A DNA stretch of 64,000 nucleotides from positions 31,912-95,911 of the forward strand of contig JAEWPB010000125.1 of assembly GCA_023399465.1 (NCBI GenBank). The letters are read 5' to 3'. The notes under the pieces were generated by a model. The model saw nothing but the letters and a program-made list of their open reading frames with translations. It did no database searches and was not told the origin of the DNA. This DNA is from Pseudomonadota bacterium. GTDB lineage: Bacteria; Pseudomonadota; Alphaproteobacteria; Rhizobiales; Rhizobiaceae. Shown here in pieces: positions 1-7,758 of this stretch. Position 1 is the first letter of the stretch, and the number at the start of each line of letters is the position of its first letter. Both the position numbers and the translations under genes were made by a program.

Positions 1-315
1 CGTAGTTCCAATAGCGAGCTTCAATCGAAGGGGCTCGCAAGACAATCTACCGCCTGTTGGGACTGGGTGGAATATTGCCTTTCGCAGGAGATGATCGCGA
101 CGAAGCGATCAACCGTTACGCGTAAACGCACCTCCCCGGCACGAAAGGGAAGATCGAACCATCCGACAATACCTGAGTGCATGTGGCTTCCCGCCGCGTC
201 GAACCCGCGCGTCCGGATGCCGGGCATAGCAATCATCGTCAACTTCCGCACGGCCAAGACCCCAAGGAGATGAATGGCGGTCGAGCTGTCGCGGGCCAGA
301 GAAAAGGACACGACA
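1..315. other. Leader region with no convincing gene
   Basis: I see no credible protein in this stretch. Short open frames on both strands have no family resemblance and no good ribosome binding site. The last part is the leader of the glycine-rich gene: there are two purine-rich ribosome-binding-like sites, one at 264-270 before an ATG at 274 and one at 304-308 before the ATG at 316. The promoter of the secretion module probably lies here or left of the window, but no clear -35/-10 pair was found. Confidence 0.4.
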
Positions 316-1941
316 ATGGCAGGTAAACGGCCGATCTATGATCACGACCCGAAATATCCCGACCCGAAAAATCCCGATCCGGTGGACCCAGTGGATCCGG
401 CGCAAGAACAGCAGCAGCAGCAACAGCAGCAGGAGCAGCAGCAACAGCAGCAGTCCCAGACCAGCGAGTCCTTTAACAGCAATACCAACTCCAACTCCAA
501 CTCCAATTCCAATTCCAATTCGAACCTGAACACGACGACTGTTGATGTCACCGTCGATGTCGGGCTGGAAGGCTTCGAGCCGTCGGACGACGACTTTGTC
601 GACATCGACAGGTCCTCCGTCGACGGCTTGTTCAATACCAAGTTCGAGAACCTGCTGAATAATGCCCTCACCGGCGCCGGGAATGACGTGGCCAACGTCA
701 TCAACCAGATCGCCAACATGCAGGACAATGACAAGCTCGACAAAGCCGAGGTCAAGAACGACGCTGATGTCGACTTCAACCTTGATGCCAAGGGCGGTTT
801 TGCCAAGTCTGACGACGGCATTGCATCCGGCGGCGGTGGCGGCAATAGCGGCCAGGCCTATGCCGATGGTGGCAAAGGTGCCGACGGCGGCTACGCTCAG
901 GGCGGCGGGTCCACTGGTGGCAATGGGGATGGCGGATTTGCCGGTAGCCTCGCAGCCGGCGGCATCGGCCTTGGCGGTCTCGCAATCGCCGGCGACGGCA
1001 GCCAGGGCGGCGCCGCCACAAGTAGCAATGCCTCGGGCGGCGCCGCTAACGGCGGTGCCGGTGGGGCCGGCGGCAACGCAGCCGCACTCGGCCTCGGTCT
1101 CGGCCTCGGACTGGGCGCCGGTCTGGGTGTCGGCGTCGGCGTTGGTGATGAAGCTAACAGCACCGGCGGCGACGGCGGCGACGGCGCCGGCGGCGGTGCC
1201 GGCGGCGGCGCGAGCGGCGGCAATGGCGCAAATTCTGACGGCGGGGAAGTCGGAGGAGCCGGCATTGGTAGCGTGATCGGGTTGGTCAACCCGATCCTAG
1301 TTGGCAACGGCAATGACAACGGCGACATCAACGACGCAAGCAACGGCGGTGCCGGCACCGGCGGGGAAGGCGGGGTCGGCGGCAACGGTGGAGCCGCTGG
1401 CGAAGGTGGAGCCGCGACTGGCGGCGATGGCGCCGGCAACGGGGCCGGCATCGGTGGCGTAGGTCTCGGGGCTGGCGGCGCGACTGCCACGGCAGGAAAC
1501 GGCGGCAACGGTGCTGCTGGCACCGGCGGCGACGCCACGACCGGCGACGCCGCCGGCGGGTCGTCCTTTGGCGGCGATGCCCTGGCCTACGGCGGCACCG
1601 GCGGCAGCGCGTTGAGTGGCGCCTGGGCCGACGGCACCGGCGGCGAAAGTGCCGGCGGCTGGGCCTATGGCGGTTACGGTGGAGCGGGCGGAAACGGCGG
1701 CAGCGCGACGTCGGGCTACGGCGGCGCCGGTGGCGATGGCGGCCAGTGGGGTTCGGGTAACGGCGACGATGGCTTCGTCACCGGCACCAGCACCGCAAAC
1801 GCCAACGCTGCAATCGACATCAAAGCCTTCAACCAGGATATCGTGATGGGCGCCAACCTGCAGCAGAACGCGATCGACATGACCGTGGTCGGCGGCAGCC
1901 TCACCAACACCGTGGTGGGTGAAGACGACGACGCCACCTGA
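316..1941 (+). CDS. Glycine-rich low-complexity protein, putative type I secretion cargo
   Basis: Function unknown. It encodes about 541 residues from ATG 316, which has AAGGA about seven bases upstream; an in-frame ATG at 274 would add 14 residues and cannot be excluded. In order the protein shows a Pro/Asp-rich head, a poly-Gln run, an Asn/Ser alternating run, an acidic segment of about 100 residues, then some 330 residues dominated by Gly-Gly-X, Ala and Asn, and a non-repetitive C-terminal tail of about 45 residues ending in an acidic, Thr-terminated stretch. There is no Sec signal peptide, and the calcium-binding RTX nonapeptide GGxGxDxxx does not recur. It is followed by a strong hairpin and, in the same direction, by a second unusual protein, an ABC exporter and an HlyD-type adaptor. 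I infer it is an exported surface or matrix protein. Resemblance to mycobacterial PGRS proteins is compositional only. Confidence 0.7.
   Translation: MAGKRPIYDHDPKYPDPKNPDPVDPVDPAQEQQQQQQQQEQQQQQQSQTSESFNSNTNSNSNSNSNSNSNLNTTTVDVTVDVGLEGFEPSDDDFVDIDRSSVDGLFNTKFENLLNNALTGAGNDVANVINQIANMQDNDKLDKAEVKNDADVDFNLDAKGGFAKSDDGIASGGGGGNSGQAYADGGKGADGGYAQGGGSTGGNGDGGFAGSLAAGGIGLGGLAIAGDGSQGGAATSSNASGGAANGGAGGAGGNAAALGLGLGLGLGAGLGVGVGVGDEANSTGGDGGDGAGGGAGGGASGGNGANSDGGEVGGAGIGSVIGLVNPILVGNGNDNGDINDASNGGAGTGGEGGVGGNGGAAGEGGAATGGDGAGNGAGIGGVGLGAGGATATAGNGGNGAAGTGGDATTGDAAGGSSFGGDALAYGGTGGSALSGAWADGTGGESAGGWAYGGYGGAGGNGGSATSGYGGAGGDGGQWGSGNGDDGFVTGTSTANANAAIDIKAFNQDIVMGANLQQNAIDMTVVGGSLTNTVVGEDDDAT
409..453 (+). 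repeat. CAG/CAA trinucleotide tract encoding poly-Gln
   Basis: About fifteen consecutive codons are CAG or CAA with one GAG interruption, giving a Gln run near residue 32 of the glycine-rich protein. The unit is three bases long, so slippage would change tract length without breaking the frame. Confidence 0.85.
486..525 (+). repeat. Hexanucleotide tract encoding alternating Asn-Ser
   Basis: Tandem copies of the unit AACTCC/AATTCC encode an (Asn-Ser)n run just after the poly-Gln tract. Neighbouring copies are nearly identical at the DNA level, as expected from recent slippage. The unit length is a multiple of three, so copy-number changes stay in frame. Confidence 0.85.
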
Positions 1942-1955
1942 CAGACACAAGCACC

Positions 1956-1980
1956 GGTCTCGCCCCTCGTGGGCGAGACC
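1956..1980 (+). terminator. Perfect 10-bp hairpin between the cargo gene and the next gene
   Basis: GGTCTCGCCC and GGGCGAGACC form a perfect 10-bp stem around a 5-base loop, 15 bases after the stop of the glycine-rich gene. The following bases are not a clean T-run, so it may be an attenuator or 3-prime mRNA stabiliser rather than a full stop. Either role would let the first gene be expressed above the exporter genes downstream. Confidence 0.6.
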
Positions 1981-2061
1981 TTCGTCGATGCAATATGGAA
2001 CACATCCGTATTGTCTTGCAAAATCTGACAATAGCCGCCCGCCGGCAGGAGGTTTCGACTC

Positions 2062-4065
2062 GTGACCATGCTGGACAGGATCTCAGAAGAAATCTCTCAC
2101 TTTATCGGATTGCTTCAGATCCGCGCCGACCAGATGCGCCAGCGCGAGACCTATGACCCCTTCAATCCCATCAACCAGGACGTAGCGGATCCGGACCTTG
2201 ATGCCCCGGTGAAAAAGCCCTTCGCTGCACCCTACGAACTGCTGGGCTTTGACCCTTGGGTCGATTATCGCGGGCCCGGCCCGGAGCCCTTCTCCCCGTT
2301 CAAATGGCGAAACCCGCACGACCACGATCCGGAAAAGCTGGCCTATCAGGCAGGCCAACCGGGGTCTCCGGACCACCTGGATGTCAGGCCGTCCGGCGTC
2401 GGCGCGCCGGCGGGTTTCGTTCCGCCGGAACTCGAGCCGCCCGGATCCGTCGTTACCTACGCCAGTCAGGCGATTGCCCTTTCGGACAATGACTACTTCG
2501 GGGTCGGCGGCCACCAAATGGTCTTTGCCCCCGAACCGATCGACGATGCAGAATTGCTGGACGCAGCTGAAACCGCCCTCTCCCGCTCGCCGCTCGGCAA
2601 TCTCGAGAAGCCGGGCTCCGCCGATGCGATCGTCGAACTGATCAAGACTGCGGCATCGCAACTCGAAGGCATCGGTGCCGGCTCCGGAGGTGGCTTCCAG
2701 GTCGTCGTCCACCAGGCCGAAATACTCGCCGGGACCTATGTCAACGGAGTACTCACCGACGTCGTGCCGGATCTCGCCGACTACCGCCCCGTCGATGAGG
2801 AAGAAGATCCGGACGAAGACACCGATACCGGCAACGCCTGGGTCCACGATGATGGATCGATTGTCGTCGAGGCGTCGGTCACGCTCGAGACCGGCAACAA
2901 CACCGTAGTCAATGACGCCATCCTGCAGAACCTCTGGACCGCAGCGACAGTGACGGCCGTGGTCGGCGATCACTTCGAGGTGAATGCCATCATCCAGACC
3001 AATGTGCTTTGGGATGCCGATGCGATCACCTCTGCGGTGGGCAACTGGACACTCGATGGCACGGTCAACGAGATCTTCAACATCGCGACTTTCGATCGCA
3101 CGGATCCCGCGAAGGAAGGCGGGGCCAGCAAGGCCGACAAGGGCGGCTTTCCCAGCCATTGGTCGGTCACCGAGGTCAAGGGCGACCTGATGGTGATGAG
3201 CTGGCTCGAACAGTTCGTGTTCATGAGCGACAACGATGTCGGCATCCTGTCGTCGTCGGGCGTGACGACGAGCGTCAAGAGCGGCGACAATCTCGGCGTC
3301 AATTACGCATCGATCTTCGAGCTCGGCTTTTCCTACGACCTGATCATTGTCGGCGGCTCCTCCTACGATGCGAGCATCATCGAACAGACGAACGTGCTGT
3401 TCGACAATGACGTGATCGGCGCCGTATCCGGGTTCCAGACAAAGGGTGGAGGCACGGTCTCGACATCCGGAAACCTGTTGTGGAACAACGCCACCATTCA
3501 TAACGTGGGCGGCGGCGACCGTTTCGGCGATCTGCCAAAGGCCTATCGGGATGCCGCCAAGAACCTCGGCGATGGCAAGGGCGGCCTGTCCCGCGACGTC
3601 CTGACGGATGAGGCCTTTTCCGGTCTCGGGACGCTACGGGTGCTCTACATCCGCGGCGACCTTCTCAATCTGCAATACGTCAAACAGACGAGCGTCGTCG
3701 GCGACAGCGACCAGATCGGGCTGGCCATGGACGCGCTGAAGCCGCATCTCGACAGCGGCTGGAGCCTCGCCACGGGCGGCAATACGCTGGTCAACAACGC
3801 CACGATCATCGACCTCGATTCCTTCGGCAAGACCTATGTCGGCGGACAGCAATACAACCAGGAAACGCTGATCCAGGCCGAGTTCATTTCGAGCAAGCCC
3901 GAATTCGGCGGTCGCAATCCCGACGCGCTGGTCAACGAGGCGGTGCTGTTTCTCGACGATTCGATGCTAGCGTCCGCATCGCACGAGGCCGCACCCGGTG
4001 TTTTCATTCCGTCGGAACACGACGGCCCGTCCGATGGTGGATTGCAATCCATGATCGGTCATTGA
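2062..4065 (+). CDS. 667-residue repeat-containing protein of unknown function, type I secretion-associated
   Basis: I do not recognise a named family. The GTG start at 2062 is supported by AGGAGG at 2047-2052; the ATG at 2068 would be too far from it. The first 250 residues are Pro/Asp-rich without repeats. From about residue 277 the protein carries about five degenerate copies of one unit, beginning near residues 277, 333, 408, 469 and 572. The unit reads roughly G-N-x-x-x-N-x-A-x-I, then a hydrophobic strand with VxGD/VGG, then QTNVLxDxDxIG. Alternating hydrophobic and Asn/Asp positions suggest a beta-solenoid-like or stacked-strand fold. It lacks a Sec signal, and its stop is ten bases before the ABC exporter gene. 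I infer it is secreted by, or works with, that exporter; an assembly partner for the glycine-rich protein is equally possible. Confidence 0.65.
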   Translation: MTMLDRISEEISHFIGLLQIRADQMRQRETYDPFNPINQDVADPDLDAPVKKPFAAPYELLGFDPWVDYRGPGPEPFSPFKWRNPHDHDPEKLAYQAGQPGSPDHLDVRPSGVGAPAGFVPPELEPPGSVVTYASQAIALSDNDYFGVGGHQMVFAPEPIDDAELLDAAETALSRSPLGNLEKPGSADAIVELIKTAASQLEGIGAGSGGGFQVVVHQAEILAGTYVNGVLTDVVPDLADYRPVDEEEDPDEDTDTGNAWVHDDGSIVVEASVTLETGNNTVVNDAILQNLWTAATVTAVVGDHFEVNAIIQTNVLWDADAITSAVGNWTLDGTVNEIFNIATFDRTDPAKEGGASKADKGGFPSHWSVTEVKGDLMVMSWLEQFVFMSDNDVGILSSSGVTTSVKSGDNLGVNYASIFELGFSYDLIIVGGSSYDASIIEQTNVLFDNDVIGAVSGFQTKGGGTVSTSGNLLWNNATIHNVGGGDRFGDLPKAYRDAAKNLGDGKGGLSRDVLTDEAFSGLGTLRVLYIRGDLLNLQYVKQTSVVGDSDQIGLAMDALKPHLDSGWSLATGGNTLVNNATIIDLDSFGKTYVGGQQYNQETLIQAEFISSKPEFGGRNPDALVNEAVLFLDDSMLASASHEAAPGVFIPSEHDGPSDGGLQSMIGH

Positions 4066-4075
4066 GGGGGAATGA

Positions 4076-6277
4076 ATGTCCGACAATGCAAACAGGATGG
4101 CAGGCAATGGAGGCCCTGCAGCGCACACGGCTGCGGGCCCGGTGCGGGACCTCGCGCCGCCAATCGAGCTTGCTGCGGTCAGGCAGGAAACACTGCAAAA
4201 AATGCAGGTTCCCGAGGTCGAAAGCCCGGTAGCGGCGGTCCAATCCAATGTCCTTCGACTTGCCACGGCTGCGGAGGTGTCGCGCCGCGAGGAGAAGTCC
4301 GGAAATCACGCACAGCCCGGGCAACCGGCTTCCCCCTCGCGGGAGGCGGCGGACGATGCCCCGCAGCGGGAGCAGCAACCTTGCGCACGTGACGACATCA
4401 CTGCGAAAAGCCCGCCGGGGATGAAAACCGTCGAAGGTGATCGCGGCCCGATCAAGGTCGGCCAGCATCCGTCCGACAAGTATCATGCGAGCGGCGGAGG
4501 TCCGGGAGGAGCCGGTGGCGGCAAGGGATCGGACGGCGGCATATTCCACAAGCGCCTCGGCCCGGTCGATTTTTCCAAGAGCCTGAACGCCGGCGTCAAG
4601 GCCGTGCGGCGCAACCTCGCCGTCGTCATGCTGTTCACTGTCGCCAGCAACGTGCTGGTCCTGGCGATCCCGATCTATCTGTTCCAGATTTCCGACCGCG
4701 TGCTCACCAGCCGGTCGCTGGACACCCTGATCATGCTCACGCTGGTGATCGTCGGCGCCATCATGCTCCAGTCGGCCTTCGACGCGCTGCGCCGCTTCAT
4801 CCTGATGCGCACCGCCGTGGAAATCGCCGCCCAACTCGGCGCCCCCATTCTCAGCGCCGCCGCGCGCGCCTCGCTCCATAGCAATGGGCGCGAATACCAG
4901 ACGCTCAACGATCTCCAGCAGGTTCGCTCCTTCCTGGTTTCGCGCACCCTGCTTTCCTTCCTCGATGCGCCCCTCGCTCCGCTTTTCGTTCTGGCGGTCT
5001 TTCTCGTCCATCCGCATCTGGGATTCATCGTCATCGCGACCGCCGTGCTGCTGCTGATCTTCACCCAGATTAACCAGAAGATGACCGCGGCGCCCTTCGG
5101 CGAGGCCAACACCGCGCAGGTGAAGGCCAATCTTCACCTCGAGTCGATGTCGCGCAACTCGCAGGTCATCAATGCGCTCGCGATGATACCGGAAGCGGTG
5201 CAGATCTGGGGCCGGGATACTGCGGCTTCCCTCAAATCGCAGGTCATCGCCCAGGACCGCAATATCACCATCAGCGCCATCTCCAAGGGGACCCGCCTTC
5301 TGACGCAGGTGGCCCTGCTCGGCTGGGGCGCATTCCTGTCGATCGAGGGCGAGATCACCGGCGGCATGGTCATCGCCGCGTCGATCATCGCCGGCAAGGC
5401 GCTGGCGCCGATCGAGGGCGCAATCGAGGGCTGGAGCCAGTACAGCCAGTCGCGCGCCGCCTATGGCCGCATAACCCAGTTGCTGCAGTCATCGCCGCTC
5501 AACTTCGAGCGGCTGAACCTGCCGAGGCCGGAAGGGCGGCTCGACGTCGAACGGCTGCTCTATGTCCCGCAGGGTACCAAGCGGGTGGTGCTCAATGGCC
5601 TGTCCTTCGGATTGCAGCCCGGCGACTCGCTTGCCATCATCGGCAATTCCGGCGCCGGCAAGACGACGCTCGGCAAGATGCTGGTCGGCTCGATCCTGCC
5701 GACCTCGGGGAGCGTTCGTCTCGACCTGATGGACCTTAGAAACTGGGACCAGCGGCAATTCGGCGAAAACATCGGCTATCTGCCACAGGACGTGCAACTT
5801 TTTCCCGGATCGATCAAGGCCAACATCGCCCGCATGCGCGAAGACGCAACCGACGAACAGATCTACCAGGCGGCCATGCTCGCCGACGTCCATGAAATGA
5901 TCGCGAACCTGCCGCATGGCTACGAGACCATGGTTTCCGCCGACGGATCGCCGCTTTCCGGCGGCCAGAAACAGCGCATCGCGCTGGCACGCGCCTTTTT
6001 CGGCGATCCTCGCATGGTCGTGCTCGACGAGCCCAATTCCAATCTCGACAGTGCCGGAGACACGGCGCTGGTGCGTGCCCTCCAGCACGCCAAGGCGCAG
6101 AAGATCACCGTCATCACCATCACCCAGCGCCCTTCGCTGCTCAACAGCGTCGACAAGGTCCTGCTGCTGGTCAACGGCACCGTCGCGCTGTTCGGCCCCC
6201 GCCAGGACGTGCTGACCGCCCTCACTGCGCGCGGCATCAACATCGACGGCAATTCGTTCGGCCACCAGATTCAGTAG
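4076..6277 (+). CDS. Type I secretion ABC transporter (permease/ATPase fusion)
   Basis: This is the inner-membrane energiser of a type I secretion system in the PrtD/HlyB class. Residues about 165-440 are an exporter-type six-helix membrane domain. The ATPase domain follows with Walker A GNSGAGKTT near residue 522, signature LSGGQKQR near 626, and Walker B VVLDEPN near 648. At 733 residues it is about 150 longer than usual PrtD proteins; the excess is an N-terminal, low-complexity, Gln/Pro/Gly-rich and probably disordered segment before the first helix. ATG 4076 is preceded by GAGGGGG at about eight bases. It starts ten bases after the repeat protein and is followed eleven bases later by the HlyD-type gene, so the four genes look like one transcription unit. 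No outer-membrane TolC gene lies nearby, so a genomic TolC is presumably shared. Confidence 0.93.
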   Translation: MSDNANRMAGNGGPAAHTAAGPVRDLAPPIELAAVRQETLQKMQVPEVESPVAAVQSNVLRLATAAEVSRREEKSGNHAQPGQPASPSREAADDAPQREQQPCARDDITAKSPPGMKTVEGDRGPIKVGQHPSDKYHASGGGPGGAGGGKGSDGGIFHKRLGPVDFSKSLNAGVKAVRRNLAVVMLFTVASNVLVLAIPIYLFQISDRVLTSRSLDTLIMLTLVIVGAIMLQSAFDALRRFILMRTAVEIAAQLGAPILSAAARASLHSNGREYQTLNDLQQVRSFLVSRTLLSFLDAPLAPLFVLAVFLVHPHLGFIVIATAVLLLIFTQINQKMTAAPFGEANTAQVKANLHLESMSRNSQVINALAMIPEAVQIWGRDTAASLKSQVIAQDRNITISAISKGTRLLTQVALLGWGAFLSIEGEITGGMVIAASIIAGKALAPIEGAIEGWSQYSQSRAAYGRITQLLQSSPLNFERLNLPRPEGRLDVERLLYVPQGTKRVVLNGLSFGLQPGDSLAIIGNSGAGKTTLGKMLVGSILPTSGSVRLDLMDLRNWDQRQFGENIGYLPQDVQLFPGSIKANIARMREDATDEQIYQAAMLADVHEMIANLPHGYETMVSADGSPLSGGQKQRIALARAFFGDPRMVVLDEPNSNLDSAGDTALVRALQHAKAQKITVITITQRPSLLNSVDKVLLLVNGTVALFGPRQDVLTALTARGINIDGNSFGHQIQ

Positions 6278-6288
6278 GAACGTTCGCA

Positions 6289-7629
6289 ATGTCCGACATC
6301 GCCAAGGTTCACGACATCGCCTGGTATGCCGAGGTTCCGAGATCCATCTGGAAGCAGACGGCAATCGGCGTAACCCTGCTTGCGGTGACGTTCGGCGGCT
6401 TCGGCACCTGGGCATTCACCGCCCCGCTTGCCGCCGCCGTCATCGCCCAGGGCAGTTTCGTTGCCACCGGGCGCAACAAGATCGTGCAGCATTTCGAAGG
6501 CGGGATCATCAAGGAGCTGCTGGTCAACGAAGGCGACGAAGTGGTCGAGGGTGAGCCCCTCGTCCGCCTTGACGAGACCGCGGCCCAGGCAAGGCAACGC
6601 GAACTGTTCTTGCGCCGTATCCGGCTGGAGGCGACCGCGGCGCGCCTGACCTCGCAGTCCGAGGGCAAGGAAAAGATGACGGTCTCCTCGCTTCTGCAAG
6701 GCTATCAGGGAGATAGCGATGTCTGGTCGATCGTGGTCACCCAGCAGCTCAACTTCAAGGCCCAGCACCTGAAACTGCAAAGCGAGCTTTCCCTTCTCCA
6801 GCAAAACGTCCGGGCGCTGGCTTTTCGCGCTGAAGGCTATGCCCGGCAGAAGGAAGCGCTTCGCCGGCAACTGGCGCTGCTCGATGACGAACGCATCAGC
6901 AAGGAGAAGCTGCTGAAAAAGGGGCTGGCGCGGTCCAACGACGTCAAGGCGATACAGCGGGCGATTGCCGATGCCGAAGGGCAGATCGGCAGGCTGGAGG
7001 CGGAAGTCGCGGAAACCAAAACGCAGATCATCAAGGGACAGCAGGAAATAAACCGCGCCGAAGCATCCTATCGCGAGGACGCGCTCGACCGGCTCCAGGC
7101 GATCCAGGGCGAACTGGATGCCGTGCGCGAGCAGTCGCGCGAGGCAGAAAACGTGCTGCGTCGCGCCACCATCAATGCGCCTGTCTCGGGGACGGTAGTT
7201 CGTACCTATTACCATACCACCGGCGGGGTGATCGAAAGCGGCAAGGGCATCCTCGAGATCCTGCCTGCCGGTGTTCCCCTGATCATCGAGGCCCAGGTCC
7301 CGCGTAACGCCATCGACCGCTTGCGGGTCGGACAGACTGCCACCATACGCCTGGTCGCGCTCAACCAGCGCACCACCCCCGTGCTCGAGGGCAAGGTATT
7401 CTACGTCTCCGCCGACGCGCTGCAGGAGAACAAGACGGGGATGATGAACAACGACATCTATGTCATTCGCGTCAATCTCGACGCCGGCGAGATGGCCAAG
7501 CTCAACGGATTCAGCCCGACGCCGGGCATGCCGGCCGAGGTGATGATCCAGACCGCGGAGCGCACCTTCTTCAGTTACATCGTCAAGCCGATCACTGACA
7601 GCATGTCGAGAGCCTTCACCGAGCGCTGA
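6289..7629 (+). CDS. Type I secretion membrane-fusion (HlyD/PrtE-type) protein
   Basis: This periplasmic adaptor links the ABC exporter to an outer-membrane TolC-like channel. Features are a cytoplasmic N-terminus, one membrane anchor at about residues 24-46, a biotinyl-lipoyl half motif around residues 60-80 (HFEGGIIKELLVNEGDEV), a long alpha-helical coiled-coil hairpin at about residues 90-290, the second lipoyl half (INAPVSGTV) near 300, and a C-terminal beta domain. The length of 446 residues is normal for PrtE-type proteins. ATG 6289 has AGGA about nine bases upstream. It is the last gene of the secretion unit and is followed by two hairpins before the convergent glutamine-synthetase-like gene. 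Confidence 0.93.
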   Translation: MSDIAKVHDIAWYAEVPRSIWKQTAIGVTLLAVTFGGFGTWAFTAPLAAAVIAQGSFVATGRNKIVQHFEGGIIKELLVNEGDEVVEGEPLVRLDETAAQARQRELFLRRIRLEATAARLTSQSEGKEKMTVSSLLQGYQGDSDVWSIVVTQQLNFKAQHLKLQSELSLLQQNVRALAFRAEGYARQKEALRRQLALLDDERISKEKLLKKGLARSNDVKAIQRAIADAEGQIGRLEAEVAETKTQIIKGQQEINRAEASYREDALDRLQAIQGELDAVREQSREAENVLRRATINAPVSGTVVRTYYHTTGGVIESGKGILEILPAGVPLIIEAQVPRNAIDRLRVGQTATIRLVALNQRTTPVLEGKVFYVSADALQENKTGMMNNDIYVIRVNLDAGEMAKLNGFSPTPGMPAEVMIQTAERTFFSYIVKPITDSMSRAFTER

Positions 7630-7696
7630 TCGCCTGGTGATGCTGGTGCCGGAGGTGGCGAAAACTGTCTTCCATTCATGGAAGCGAATGCTGATC

Positions 7697-7733
7697 GCCT
7701 GCGGGCGAAGGACAAAAACCCTCGCCCGCAGGC
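7697..7733. terminator. Intergenic hairpin between convergent operons
   Basis: GCCTGCGGGCGA (7697-7708) pairs perfectly with TCGCCCGCAGGC (7722-7733), and the loop contains an A-run. It sits between the end of the secretion operon and the end of the convergent catabolic operon, so it is likely a shared bidirectional terminator. A smaller dyad, CTTCCAT-TC-ATGGAAG, lies just before it at 7669-7684. Confidence 0.65.
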
Positions 7734-7758
7734 ATAATGCGTCATTCGGTTCCCGCGC

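Noticed and set aside
316..1941. RTX-type calcium-binding repeats in the glycine-rich protein
   Set aside because: Glycine is abundant but the GGxGxDxxx nonapeptide does not recur in register; the repeats are simple Gly-Gly-X/Ala blocks.
2083..3501. Long open frame of 472 codons on the minus strand inside the repeat protein gene
   Set aside because: It mirrors the codon pattern of the plus-strand gene, has no family resemblance, and the plus frame has a strong ribosome site and operon context.
4004..5137. Minus-strand frame of 377 codons opposite the ABC exporter
   Set aside because: Antisense shadow of a clear exporter gene; composition is His/Arg/Glu-rich as expected of reversed GC-rich coding DNA.
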